From assembly GCA_024036415.1 (NCBI GenBank), contig JAMWET010003462.1, positions 1 to 64,000 on the forward strand: 64,000 bases of DNA, given 5' to 3'. Numbering within the stretch: position 1 is the stretch's first letter; every line of letters starts with the position of its first letter. Positions 1 through 11,425 of the stretch are shown in pieces. A program made the position numbers and the translations under genes. The notes below the pieces were generated by a model. That model worked only from the letters and a program-made list of their open reading frames with translations. It was not told where the DNA came from and searched no databases. Source of the stretch: Prochilodus magdalenae (taxonomy: Eukaryota > Chordata > Actinopteri > Characiformes > Prochilodontidae).

Positions 1-202
1 GTGATGAAGATGGAGTGTGGTAGAATTTTGGTGTTCTGTGATCTGTATTAGCTCTGTATGTTAGTGGTAATCTTTTGGTTGCTATGTATGTTATTTCGTC
101 TGTACGTTAATCTATATGTGAGCTTTCTGCTGTGTCCTCTAGTGTCGTGGAAGCATGTCCGCATGTTCTTGTCAGTCTGTGTACGTGTACATTCTTATGT
201 TA

Positions 203-345
203 TGGTGGTCAGTCTGTCCAGTTAAGTGGTCTGTAATATTCTGGTGGTCAGTCTGTACAGTTAAGCAGTCTGTAATGTTCTGCAGGTCAGTCTCTGGTTA
301 AGCAGTCTGTAATGTTCTGGTGGTCAGTCTGTGTAGTTAAGAAGA
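203..345. repeat. Short minisatellite, about 4 units of 35-40 bp
   Basis: The phrase GGTCAGTCTG followed by GTTAAG and GTCTGTAAT recurs about every 35-40 bp with small differences, around 203, 241, 287 and 322. No coding potential is visible. Nothing recognisable lies in the 200 bases before it. Confidence 0.65.
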
Positions 346-479
346 ATGTGTCAGAGAGGTGTAGACCATACAATTGTGCCAGGACAGTTGGTCATAAAAA
401 ATCACAAAGCAGCTCCATGAGAAGCTAAATGGAAAGGACCATTCTAAGTCCTTTTATTTACTGAGGCAGCAGTACTATA

Positions 480-1760
480 TCTGGTCAGAACTGTAAGCTG
501 GTGACTCCCGAGGAAAGACTCTGCCAGCTCAGTGGAGGTCTCTGTTTGTACTGCGAAGCAACTGGCCACACTTTTCGGAACTGTCAGGTTCGACCTCAAA
601 GACCTCAATCGTCCACCTTGGGTAAACATGGGGAGACTAGACCACAAGGCAAAGTGCTGAGTAAACCCACACTGGGTATGGTCTTTGTTGTTACCTGTCA
701 CTTTGCATTATCTGGGATATTCTTGTGTAGATCCAGCCCTGATTGACTCAAGAGCAGAGGGAAACTTCATCCAGTCATGTGTTGCCAAGCAACAAATCCC
801 TCTGACACCGCTTAAGTCCCAGTTGAAACTCCTTAGTAAATTCCTAAATCCCAAATGACTGGTCTACTTATTTACATTGGGCAGAAAAGGCACAAAACTC
901 TTTAGCCAGCTCCACCACATACATCACCCCATTTCAGTCCATACTCGGTTATCAGCCCCCTTTGATGCCTTGATCATTTCAGCCTTCAGATATACCCTCT
1001 GTGGAGCTTTGGATGCAACAGAGTGAGGAGGTTTGGGGGGAGACCCACCAGCAAATTGATGCAGTGCTATGGTATCATAAATGCGAATACGAAGTTACTA
1101 CCTGGTACATTGGCAGTGTGGCAGCACACTGGTCCATTTAAGACCATTACCAAAATTAATGATGTCACTTATGAGCCTGAATTACCGGCACAGTATTCTG
1201 TGTCCATCTTTTCATGTGTCCCTGTTTAAGCATATGGTTCCTGGCCCATTGAAGGAGGCACTTCCCAATGCTACACCCCACTCACCAGCAACTGTTGAAG
1301 GGGCCCCAGTGTACGCTGTTCGTTGGCTTCTGGACTTTTAAAGGTGAAGGGGGACCCGCTAATATCTCGTTGACTGTGAGGGCTATAGACCTGAGGAGCA
1401 GAGCTGGATGCCTGCATCTGACATCCTGGATCCAACTCTCATTAAGGAATTCCACTGTGGCCTCCTGACGTGTCCTGCCCCCAGGCCTCGGGGCCCTCCT
1501 AGTCGGTCATTCTTGATCCCATCCTCTGGTAGCAGAAAAGGCCGCCTGCCCGCTGGTTGCCGATATGGTCACCCTATGCAGTCCCCAAGCTCGTCCGCTG
1601 GTCTTTGAGGTGGTTGTCCTGCTGGGATGGTCCCCATTCCGAGCCATGTCAGGTCTGGAAGTTCCCTTTCTCAGTTGTCTGGCATAGGAGGGAGTCAACT
1701 ATGTGGTCGCCCTCATTTATCTTCCTTCTTGGACTCCTTAGTGGGGTACTGTCACTGTGT
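480..1760 (+). mobile_element. Ty3/gypsy retrotransposon remnant (gag zinc knuckle to integrase C-terminus, internally deleted)
   Basis: Frame fragments follow gypsy order. A CCHC zinc knuckle (LCLYCEATGHTFRNC) lies near 530-590. A protease-like start (DSRAEGNFI) lies near 743-770. An integrase tail ([17 protein letters not shown]) lies near 910-970. A chromodomain-like C-terminal part with YAVRWLLD lies near 1190-1480, followed by a basic, Pro/Arg-rich tail. Reverse transcriptase and RNase H, which should sit between protease and integrase, are absent, so the copy is internally deleted. Frames are broken by stops and indels. It is a dead relic; no LTR pair was identified. The assignment is by recognition of family motifs. 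Confidence 0.75.
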
Positions 1761-3297
1761 TGAATGTCTTCATTCTGCAGTTTCATCAGATATAGAAATG
1801 TGAAGTTACAGAATATAAGGACAAGAGCATTTCAAAGTCAGAGACAGTTCATAGGTCAAGATAAAGCCAACAAGTGCCAAGTGATAGCAGGTCAACAAGT
1901 TTCTAATCTTCAAATATTTACCTTTAAATGGTGCACCCCAACAGTGGGGGGCAGGATTTCCCATTTCCGTCCACCTCCACATTCTATCTGTGGTAATGGT
2001 GTGGGGTATATTTTCCGGACACACTTGGAGCCCTTAAATACCCAGAGGTGGAAAAAGTACACAAGTCCCTTACTTAAGTAATATAAGCAGAATATTAAAG
2101 TCCAAAAAAAGGCAAAGTATGGAGTAGAAAAGGACTCACTCAAAACTGTACTAAAAATGATTTCTAATTCCTTTTTAATATTATATGTTTTTATTGAGAT
2201 AAAGTTACACATCAATGAAACAGAGCATATGGTGATTTATACTAAAGGTTCACGCATGATCCAGAATTTGAAATGGATATTGTTGGAATCTCCAACTCAG
2301 CACCAGATCAGATGATTCCTTTATGTAAGACAAGACCCAGAGTGGGACTACATAAGGCAGACCAGCCCAGCCAAAACTACACACAGACATACACAGCAAA
2401 TGCCCAGCAATGGGAATCATCAGTTAAACATACAGAGTTAAAGAGTTAAATACAGAGTTAAAGATGCACAAACCAATAAACACACAGCTCACTGCCACAG
2501 CAGACAGACCCAATACAGAGAACATGACTGTTACCTCAAACAGCTAATGTATAAACATGAAGAGAAACACAGCAATCCTATAAACCCAGATCTGATCACT
2601 GCAAGCCAGCACTGCCACAGCGGACACAGGAGCAGACTGAATTCCTCCCACTGATCTCTCCAATCTGGATGTTGCTTCTTATTCTAATTTGAAACCTTAA
2701 AAGGTCATGCGGACATGCAGCACCGGTTCACTTGTCTGAATGTAAGTGCTGCACCATTTAATATGGAATGGAAATGAAAGCTAACTTAATACTGTATTCA
2801 CCGAATCCACAGTCTTGGTTAGAGTTAGCACCCCGCTCCGTATCAATGACAGTAGCACCAAACAACTCATTGCCACCCATCAAGTGGTCCTCACTTCTCC
2901 TCCCAGATGTGGTTCATATTCTTTACCCTGTTCTGGACTATTTCTAATACTGATGTGGTTCACCCGTTCTTCCCTGTATTTATGTTGGTTTGTTTGTGTA
3001 ATTCTTAATGAAGTATTGCTTCTGTACTTACCAGTGCATCACGTGCGTTCATCTGTTTATGTTTACTTGTTGACCTTGTCTTGTTTTTTGGATTTGTCTT
3101 GGATTTTCCCTTTAGCTACAGCCTATACGACTGATGTTTGGTTTCTACCTCCACAAGTTTTTCGAGTACCCCTTATGATTTCCCCAATGTGTTATGTTTT
3201 AGTGCTTTCGATTTTCGACTTATGGCTAATGAACTTTTGTACTTGATTGAATCCTTTTGATAATAAATCTTTCTGCTTAACTTTTATCCGTAAGCAT
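1761..3297. other. Gene-free stretch, possible old LTR at its end
   Basis: No host exon is recognisable. A 143-codon open frame at 2815-3246 is hydrophobic with no recognised domain. The AATAAA-bearing end near 3250-3290 looks like the polyadenylation region of an old LTR or transcript, so it is probably repeat-derived. The sequence from about 3298 onward matches 47131 onward, so this stretch lies outside the tandem duplication. Confidence 0.4.
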
Positions 3298-4605
3298 CTG
3301 TCTCACTAACCAGCCATACAAGTCCTTTATGAACATTTCATTTTCCCAGAGGGGCTTAAACCCACACTTAAACTCAGCACAACCCTTCAGAATAATGAAC
3401 CTTGCTGAAAAATAGGATGGATGGTAGAAAGAAAAATCTTCATTAGGAGAATTTTTCAAGGACTGTTTTAAGAAGAACAGCTGAATTACAGAGAGACTTA
3501 TATTTATAAACCACAACAGATCAGAATGTAAATCACAGCTAAAGAAAATGTCCAGTAATCTGATCATTTGGCCAGGTCAACATCCAGGTTAAAGCATCAT
3601 TGATAACACCTGGTCTCACACACACTGTGTGGTTCATTAATACAAGAGATAGGAGTGAATTATAAGGCTTTAAAATTTACGTCTGGTTTTAGGACAGTCT
3701 GCCATTCTTGTCTCACATGACTGATTATTATCCGGTCTTGTTATCACTACAGTATTCAAGTGAAATAACCGTGCAGTCCTTTCGTTAAGTGACTCTTTCC
3801 TGGTGAACCAGTTTGAAGAATGCTAGGTCTACCATGGTTTCACATTAGAGCACCCCATACAATCACAGCATGTCTGTTATCCATGTATGTAATGATCACT
3901 ACCAATAATGCTCTGTCAGTCAAGTACTTAGCTTTGAATCTAATCCTGGTGCTGAGAAGGTTAAAATGAGACACGAATGAGCCTCTCTCTTTGTTTTAGC
4001 ACCCCTGTGTCTTTTCATAAATTTCCTCTGGTTTCTTTTGAGCTGTGGTCTGTTTGTCACTATGAGACAAATACTCCTCTTCTGAATATATGCAAATCAT
4101 TATATTAATATCTAAACAACAACACAAAAAAAGCAAACAAAAGCAGTCAAGAATCATGCGTCACTAATTATTATACTCTGAATATAAAAGATACAGAGGC
4201 ATGCAAAAATATGAATACCTTGGTCAATTGATATGTTTTGTTGATAAAAAAGTCATTTTTTACTCAATAAAATATAATTTCAAATTTAACATTAATAAAA
4301 AATAAATCAATAAAATGTGTTACACATGATTATTTCCCTATTATGTTTAATAAACAAATACACAACGTACACAGTATTGTGCAGTGAGGGTTTCTGAAGG
4401 TGTGTTCTCTGTGGCTTGACCAGTGACACCCACATGCATGCATACGGCTGCAGATAGATCGTCCACTGCGTCCTTCACTGTTCAGCAGCAGGCTTAGTTT
4501 ATTGGCTCTGGCAAAGATCGACAGCTACAATGAATGCATAGGAGATCTTATATATACATATATACAGATTATACAGATGTATACATATATTATATACATA
4601 TACAG

Positions 4606-4659
<54 letters not shown>

Positions 4660-5240
4660 TGCGTGTACGTTGTTTAAAGTAACCACAGAGTTGTCCATTG
4701 ATCATAGCAGTTCATATTTGGCAACACAGCACAAAAAAACACTACCAAAAACATATACTATAAGACTTCAGTAAGGCAAACAACAGGAATGTTCTGCAAT
4801 GGGCAAGCCAGTCACATGACCTCATGGGCATTCTAGTAAGGTCTGAAAGAACATCAACGGAAAAGTCTTGTGATGTCTAATGGTTTCAGACTTCAGGAAG
4901 TCATTGACTGCAATGGATTTTTTTTTTTACAGCTGTTGGTTTATCCTAATAATTCTTGGCTCTAAAATGGGGGACAGTGTGTATAAATACCAGTAAGTCC
5001 AACACAGTTCACTTTTAAGTGCTGGCTTCCTGCAGTTGCTCACATCCACTCACATTTAAAACTAATGCTTGCCTACAAAGTCAAGAATTAACTAGCCCCT
5101 TCTTACCTCAAGGCAATGGACAAGAGTCGATCTGTACCTGGCTGCTCTGAACTTACAGCTTACAGCTAGGTTTGGCCTGCCATCCCTTAAAGATGCATGG
5201 AAGACAAGGAAGGACTACTCTCTGGATAAGAGTCTGCTAA
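3298..5240. repeat. Tandem segmental duplication, upstream flank of copy 1 (first part)
   Basis: From CTGTCTCACTAACCAGCC onward this stretch matches the region starting at 47131 in the same orientation, through to GGATAAGAGTCTGCT near 5235 (49640 in the second copy). Differences are scattered substitutions and small indels. The second copy carries about 150 extra bases near 47250-47400. This is the upstream flank of the first D10C-ZP gene. The offset between copies is about 43.8 kb. No coding exon is visible in it. The last 200 bases look like a common interspersed fish repeat ending TCTGGATAAGAGTCTGCTAAATG. Confidence 0.85.
4611..4650. repeat. (AT)n microsatellite
   Basis: An uninterrupted AT dinucleotide run is followed by ACACACACGTGCGTG. 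The equivalent site in the second copy (near 48769) carries a TG run instead. The 68-90 codon frames here, composed of Tyr/Ile, are artefacts of the repeat. Confidence 0.95.
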
Positions 5241-5443
5241 ATGGCATAAATGCTGCTTCCTGCCGACGCTGCTTGGAGAAGCTGATTTATCTGCTATAGT
5301 TATCGTTTTTTGGCATTGTACTAGTCCCCTCTAGTTTGCTATAGTAGACTATTCTCACAAGTTTGTTTGCTACAGGTCCGTTCAGCAACGTGACGACGAG
5401 AGGAATACCTGCGTGACAAACGAAAACTACAGGCTTTCGGAGG

Positions 5444-6010
5444 TTGACTTCTCACGTAAGTATCAGTATGACAGACCGTGACCTGCTGTTTTGCTCTGAG
5501 TGCAACATGCTTAGTTATGTTTCTCTCTCCGTCCCTAGTGACAGCAGCGGTTCTAGCTTTATCTGTGAGAAGTGTAAGTTAGTCTCTTGTCTGACGGAGA
5601 GGATTATAGAGTTAGAGGTGTGCATCCGGAACCTAGAAAAGAGCAGGGATAGTGAGCGGAGCTTAGACTCTCAGCTAGAGGCTCCGGATGCCTTGGGGAG
5701 AGTTAGCGCGTCCTCGACTCCGGCAGCAGAGCCCTCACAGCGGGGCGAATGGGTGGCGTCTCGGCGGCATAGAGGCAAAGCTAAAGCAAACGCTGAAGCT
5801 AAGGCTAAAGCTAACGCCGAAGCTAAGGCTAAAGCGAACGCTAAAGCTGGCCCACTTGAGCACCGCTCCCCCCCGGTTCACGTGTCAAACAGGTTTTCCC
5901 TCCTCGGTGAAACACCCGCCGAGAAGCCTGTTGAAAGAGCTCTGGTTTTAGGAGATTCTATTCTACGACACGTGAAAATAGCTACAGTTATGTACACCGT
6001 CCTCGTTTAA
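5444..6010 (+). pseudogene. LINE ORF1, N-terminal zinc-finger and Ala/Lys repeats, esterase domain cut short
   Basis: The 188-codon frame starts with a Cys-rich finger (CSECNMLS, later CEKCKLVSC). A coiled-coil-like stretch (ERIIELEVCIRNLEKSRDSE) follows, then an Ala/Lys/Glu repeat (KAKANAEA units at 5776-5850). It ends just after the motif ALVLGDSILRHVKIA, which starts the GDSL-type esterase domain known from L2/CR1 ORF1 proteins. The frame then jumps into endonuclease-like sequence, so the esterase domain and the start of ORF2 have been deleted. Known family: ORF1 proteins bind the element's RNA. This copy is probably inactive. Confidence 0.75.
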
Positions 6011-6012
6011 AC

Positions 6013-8772
6013 GGGCGGGGTGGAGGTGTAGCAACCATCTTCTCCAATTCTTTAGGAATAAACCAGAAAGCAGGCTGCACATACTCTTCTTTCGAAATTC
6101 TGTTTCTTAATATATGTGATCAAAGAACGAAAAACCACTCGTTTTCACTGATTACAATCTACAGGCCACCAGGGCCCTACTCTGAATTCTTACAGGAGTT
6201 TGCTGACTTTTTATCAAGTTTAATAACAGTCTCAAATAAGGCAATAATCGTTGGAGACTTTAATATTCACCTTGACAAACCACAGGATCCACTTAGTTAG
6301 GCATTTTTATCCATCCTAGACTCATTCAGTATCACTCAGAATATAATGGGACCAACTCATTACTGTAGCCACTCTCTGGATTTAATTTTAACCTTCGGAG
6401 TGAATATAGACAATCTAACTATACTTCCTCAGACCACAGCTGTCTCAGATCATTATCTAATCTCATATGAAATTAGCTTTAGTCGTACTATAGGTTTATC
6501 CACACAATACTGTGTTAAGCGCACTATGACTTCCTCTACACCTCGTAGCTTTATCGAAAACCTCCCAGATCTGTCTAATACTATTAGCTCTCTGTCTAAA
6601 CCCACTGATCTAGATATTTTTACCCAATGCTTGGAGGACACTTTTCACTCTACTTTAAATAAAGTGGCTCCATTAAAACATAAAAGAATTAGGGCAGAAG
6701 AAACTAGCTCCATGGTATAATGATCACACTCGAGCTCTAAAACAGACCGTCAGACAACTAGAGCGTAAATGGCGCCATGACTAAACTTTGAAGTGTTCCA
6801 GTCTTGCTCCTGGAAGGATAGCCTCATAGATTATAGAAAAGCTCTAAGTGTAGCACGTTCATCTTTATCTTTCCTCCACTGATAGATATAACACAAAAAT
6901 AATCCAAGATTATTATTTAGCACTATCTCTAAATTAACTCAAGAGTCAATCTGCGACTGAACCCCAGATACCGTTAACATACAGTAGCAACGACTTTATG
7001 AATTTCTTCAGTAATAAAATTGAAACAATTAGGCTAAAAATACAAAATGCGCAGGGTAACAGCTTCAAGTTGTTAATGCTAATCTAGAGCACAGTATAAA
7101 CTCCTGCAGAGAGGCTGGAATCTTTTTCTGTACTCCAACAAAGAGATTTATTTCAAATTTATTTCATCCTCAAAAATCGTCTACATGCATACTAGATCCA
7201 GTTCCGACTAGTTTACTGAAGAAAGTTCTGCCAGAAATAACCATGCCTCTTCTGTCTATAATTAAACTTTTTAACTTTCATCTCTTCTTAGCCTAGGTTA
7301 CGTCCCAAAATCCCTTAAATTAGCAGTAATAAAGCCCTTTAATTTTTTATTAAGAAACCTAATCTTGATCCCCTATGAGCTAGCAAAACTACAGACCCAT
7401 TTCAAATCTTCCATTTATATCAAAGATTTTTAGAGAAAGCTGTTAGCACAACAGTTTAAGCTCCTACTTGCACACAGGAACAACATACATGAAAAATTCC
7501 AGTCTGGTTTTAGGCCTCATCATAGCACCGAGACAGCACTGGTGAAAATTGTAAATGATGATCTATTAATATTTGCTGACAGAGGGAACTCATCCTTACT
7601 GGTCCTACTGGGATCTTAGTGCACAGCATTTTGACACAATAGACCACTCCATCCTACTAGATAGGCTGGAAAACCTTGTAGGAGTAACAGGAAAATAGCT
7701 CTTTCATGGTTCAGATCTTACTTAAGCGACCGCTATCAGTTTGTAAATATAAAACGGTCAATCGTCCACTCACAACAAAAAAGTAAAGTTTTGGTGTTTC
7801 CACAGGGGTCTGTCCTTAGGAACCCATATTATTTACCTTATACATGCTACCATCTCGGTAATCCAGCAATCAGAAACCATAACATAAATTTTCACTGCTA
7901 TGCTGATGACACGCAACTGTATATCTCAGCTAGACCAGATGATCCACTTCACCTTAATAAGATAGAGGACTGTGTTAGAGACATAAGAGACTGGTATGTC
8001 AAGCAACTATCTCTCCTCCTATTATAAACTCAGACAACAAAACAGAAGTTCTTCTTCTTCTCCGGTCCTAAAAGTGTTAGAAACAAGCTGTCTGCATTTA
8101 TTACCACTCAAATCTAAACAACTTCTTAGTTACACCAGGTACCTCTGTTAAAAAGTCTTGGTGTCACAATCGATCCTGATTTTGGCCTTTCGATGAGCAT
8201 ATTAATAATATCACTAGAATAGCTTTCCTACATCTTCGCAATATTAAGAAATTAAGAAATGCCCTGTCATTACAGGATGCAGGGAAAAAAAAAACTAGTT
8301 CACAAGCCTTTATTACCTCAAGGCTGGATTACTGTAATGCCCTGCTTTCTGGTTGTTCCTGCAAAAGCCTTAACAAACTTCAGCTAGTCCAAAACGCTGC
8401 AGCTAGAGTCCTTACAAGAACTAGGAAGTTTGATCATATCAGCACAGTCTTATCCAACTTACACTGTCTACCAGTTAAATTTTCGTATTGAGTATTATAA
8501 AATTCTTCTTTTCTGACTTATAAGGCTCTAAAAGCGGCCTCGCCTCCCTACCTACCTTTACTGAACTTATTATCTCGTACTATAAGCCTTTACGTGACCT
8601 TAGGTCTCAAAAGTGCTGGGGCTCTCTGTTAGTGCCTAGAATTAACAAATTTACATCGGGTAGCAGAGCCTTTTCATACAAGGCCCCCCAGCTTTGGAAT
8701 AATTTACCTGTCAGTGTTCGGGACTCAGACACAGACTCAGTCTTTAAGTCCAGGGCTTAAAACCTACTTGTT
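6013..8772 (+). pseudogene. LINE ORF2 remnant (APE endonuclease and reverse transcriptase)
   Basis: Endonuclease motifs are recognisable (VGDFNIHLD near 6255, then SHSLDLILTFGV near 6370 and SDHYLISYEI near 6448). Reverse transcriptase follows: a PISNLPFISKI-like block near 7400, the catalytic block FHCYADDTQLYIS near 7890-7925, and the C-terminal block ITSRLDYCNALLSG near 8310-8350. The frame is interrupted by many stops and small indels. The first part of the endonuclease is missing. Non-functional. Confidence 0.75.
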
Positions 8773-9032
8773 TAGTCAAGCTTTTGGTAACTAGTCTTTT
8801 CTTTCTGATAGATAAAAGGTGCAGGTCTAGGGGTCCACTGACAGAGAGTGTTTGGTAAACTGGGAATGTTGGTGCTGTCGTCCCGCTGCTCCTCGTGTTC
8901 ACTCAGGTTTGTTGACAGTGGAGCAGAGGGGCGCTGACTTCTCAGGGAGCCCTCGTGTCTGTGTGACCTTCTGGCTCTCCCTTTTTAGTTATGCTGTAAT
9001 AGCCAGGCCTGCCGGAGTCACTGCTGCACTCT

Positions 9033-9206
9033 GTTAACACCGTATAGTGTGTTCAGGTCTGTCAGAGCTAACAGTCTGTCTGATCTCTCTGTTAACACCG
9101 TATAGTGTGTTCAGGTCTGTCAGAGCTAACAGTCTGTCTGATCTCTCTGTTAACATCGTATAGTGTGTTCAGGTCTTCTGTCAGAGCTAACAGTCTGTCT
9201 GTTCTC
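9033..9206. repeat. Minisatellite, three 58-bp units in the LINE 3' UTR
   Basis: GTTAACACCGTATAGTGTG starts at 9033, 9091 and 9149, giving an exact period of 58 bp. The units are nearly identical; the third has ATCG for ACCG and an extra TCT. They fall between the reverse transcriptase remnant and the 3' tail of the LINE. Confidence 0.9.
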
Positions 9207-9659
9207 TTTGTCTGAGCTGAACTGCTGCCCGTCCTGTGTGGCCTGATGCTGTTGCTACATCTGCCCCGACTGGGAGCCACTGGGAGCCTTTACCACCACG
9301 GAGCTCCTGGCTGTCCTGCACTGTGGAAGCTTGGCCTGCACCTGCTGACCCATCTTATGAACCACCAACATCATTACAGACTAATCAGACACTACACTCT
9401 GCTTTCTAGTGCTGTCTCGTATCTGGTGTTGACCCGAGGAGGATGGGTTCCCCCTTTGAGTCTTGGTTCCTCTCGAGGTTTCTTCCTTCCTAACTAAGGG
9501 AGTTTTTCCTTGCCACTGTCGCCTTCGGCTTGCTCATTGGGGGCTCGAACATCAGATTCTTTGTAAAGATTCTTTGTAAAGCTGCTTTGTGACACCATCT
9601 GTTGTAAAAAGCGCTATAAAAATAAATGTTGATTTGATTTGATTTGATATGATGGTTTT

Positions 9660-11043
9660 GTTTAACCTCAGTATATTTACCTTATCTATTCATGAATAAC
9701 ATTTAGATTTAATAAAACTACCATAAGTGATTCAAATTTGGTTATTTAGTTGTAATATCAAGAACTGGTATCTTCCTCACCTTCTGCTTGGTACACATTT
9801 TTTTGTGCACGCTTGTTTAAAACCTTTTGATCTGACATTTATGAACTATAAATGATTGGGGTGGAAAGCACACTCCCATCTACTGCACGTTTGCTCAATC
9901 AACAGACACCGTCTTAAATACACTAACTCAGGGCACACAATTAAGCACAAATTCAAAAGCACACTTGTCTGTTCTTCTCTTTCGGTCCCGTTCATTTGTG
10001 GTCCTACCTAAACCCTATTGCTCCTTTATCTGCCAGCCACCAAGCTGCATGTGCTCAGGTCCCCACACTCTCCACTCACATTCCACTCACATACTGACCC
10101 ACACACCTATGTGTTGTTTATTCATCCCTTGTTCTTCCCATAGGACATAACCAAAGGGCAAACACCCTAACAATTACTAAGTAAACCCCCTGTACACCAA
10201 GCAATGTCCCAGCTATATGTTCTTACTTCTTGGCAACTGCTTAGCAACACCTTACCAACCGACTAGGAATAAGCTTAATCTGCGCAATCACTCTGCACTT
10301 TTCTAGAGAAATACAGTGATGGCGTGATTGACATGTTTGAGATATCCTCTGTAGAACATGATAAGGATCAACTCTGGGGTGTTTTATGACCTGCCCACAT
10401 TCCTAAATACAAATATGGCATGTAGTAAAGGAGCCCAGCAGGTGCAAGTGCAGAGGGAGCTGCATCTTCAGGGATCTCTCCAGCTGCTGGCTTCTCAATG
10501 CAGCTTAGTCTGGCTTCTTTGGTAAGTCACTAGTAATGTTTAATAATGGAATTAATACTTTTGCAACAAACCATTCATGAAACTTAAATTAGTCAAGAAG
10601 GACTCAAATTAGTGAGCTACTGAGGAAATGTTGAGTTACCAATGACATCAGTGATTCAAGTCAAGTAGTTTTATTGTCAGTACTTCAATATGTACAAGAC
10701 ATAGAGAGGATTGCAATTTTAATTTTAATTTGCAACAATCATCCAGCTATGCGACGGCTAGGTAGTAATTTAGGAATTATTTGTATATTATAATTCATAA
10801 AATCCAGAGTTCCTCCAGTAATACTCCTCTGAAAACAAATTAAATAATAAACAACCACATGTTCTTTTTCTGTCAGCCAAAAATATGAGCTAACCACTGA
10901 AATTAAACTCTTGGCACTGTTCCTTTATCCTGTACATGTGTCTTATGTGTACATGTCTACATGTGATATTGTGAAAATCATAACTCTAAGCATGGTAATT
11001 CTGTTTGGTGCTGCAGGTTTGAATTGAGGGACAGTAATTCATA
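9660..11043. repeat. Tandem segmental duplication, upstream flank of copy 1 (second part, gene-proximal)
   Basis: From CAGTATATTTACC (about 9670) this matches 49645 onward in the same orientation and continues through the 5' exons of both genes. It includes a stretch of CTTAGCAACACCTTA-type sequence near 10150-10260 that resembles the interspersed repeat at 20.2-20.9 kb. Similarity to the second copy is high by eye; identity was not computed. Confidence 0.85.
10432..10521 (+). other. Candidate 5' untranslated exon of copy 1
   Basis: A conserved block ends in the strong donor TTTG|GTAAGTCAC at 10521/10522. The same block with the same donor occurs at 50446-50534 ahead of the second gene. An acceptor (GGTGCTGCAG) sits 28 bases before the ATG at 11044, so a non-coding first exon followed by a short intron is plausible. 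The transcription start and promoter were not identified; CTAAATACAAATATGG upstream is only weakly TATA-like. Confidence 0.4.
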
Positions 11044-11086
11044 ATGGGTTTTCTAATTGTGCTGCCCGTGCTGTTACTCATGAATG
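11044..11086 (+). CDS. Copy 1, exon 1: signal peptide of the D10C-ZP glycoprotein (GP2/uromodulin-like)
   Basis: The ATG opens MGFLIVLPVLLLMN, a typical hydrophobic signal-peptide core, and the exon ends in phase 1 at AATG|GTAAG. The start is chosen because the only upstream in-frame sequence is non-coding and the second gene copy has the same exon at 51318-51360 with the same donor. The mature protein is expected to be secreted. GP2 and uromodulin, the mammalian relatives, are ZP-module glycoproteins that form filaments and bind bacterial type 1 fimbriae. That role here is inference from family. Confidence 0.75.
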
Positions 11087-11398
11087 GTAAGTTTTGGTCA
11101 TTTTTTTAGTAATTTTTTAAATGTTTTAAATTTCAGATATACGTTACTGCTACTCAACAAAATTTTAATAATAAACCTTATTTAGAAATGGAATTTGTCT
11201 GCAAAGACTAGCTATCCATATTTTTGAAGTGTAGATAATGTTTACTTCTTCATACCCATTTTAATGAGGGGTGCCCAAACTTCATACACCCTTACTTCTA
11301 TGATATGTTTATATATGTCAACATATTTATTTTTTAGCTTGGTCAATATAAACTTACCATGCATTCTATACATATAAGCAACATTCTTTCTTTCACAG

Positions 11399-11425
11399 GA
11401 GGAGTGAACATAGGACAGTCAGAAG
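11399..11425 (+). CDS. Copy 1, exon 2: 27-nt mini-exon
   Basis: The acceptor CTTTCACAG precedes a 27-nt stretch coding GVNIGQSE in phase 1, ending at the donor GAAG|GTAGG. It extends the N-terminus just after the signal peptide. The matching segment of copy 2 (51693-51709) is only 17 nt and no longer in phase. The exon is short, so support rests on the splice sites and on comparison of the two genes. Confidence 0.55.

Larger units (their letters stand above)
5253..9650 (+). mobile_element. L2/CR1-type non-LTR retrotransposon (LINE), nearly full length but decayed
   Basis: The element has the LINE order: 5' region, ORF1 (5444-6010), endonuclease and reverse transcriptase remnants (6013-8770), and a 3' UTR. 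It ends with a hallmark fish L2/CR1 tail (GCTGCTTTGTGACACCATCT, then AAAAGCGCTATAAAAATAAA, then repeats of TTTGA). It is absent from the matching site of the second copy (49640). Many stops and frameshifts mean it cannot be autonomous. The 5' junction is taken just after GGCATAAATG and may be off by some bases. Confidence 0.85.

Noticed and set aside
2815..3246. 143-codon hydrophobic open frame
   Set aside because: No recognised domain, no splice context, no counterpart in the duplicated unit; the end resembles an LTR or 3' UTR. Treated as non-coding.
4499..4774. Tyr/Ile-rich frames on both strands
   Set aside because: They are translations of the AT microsatellite.
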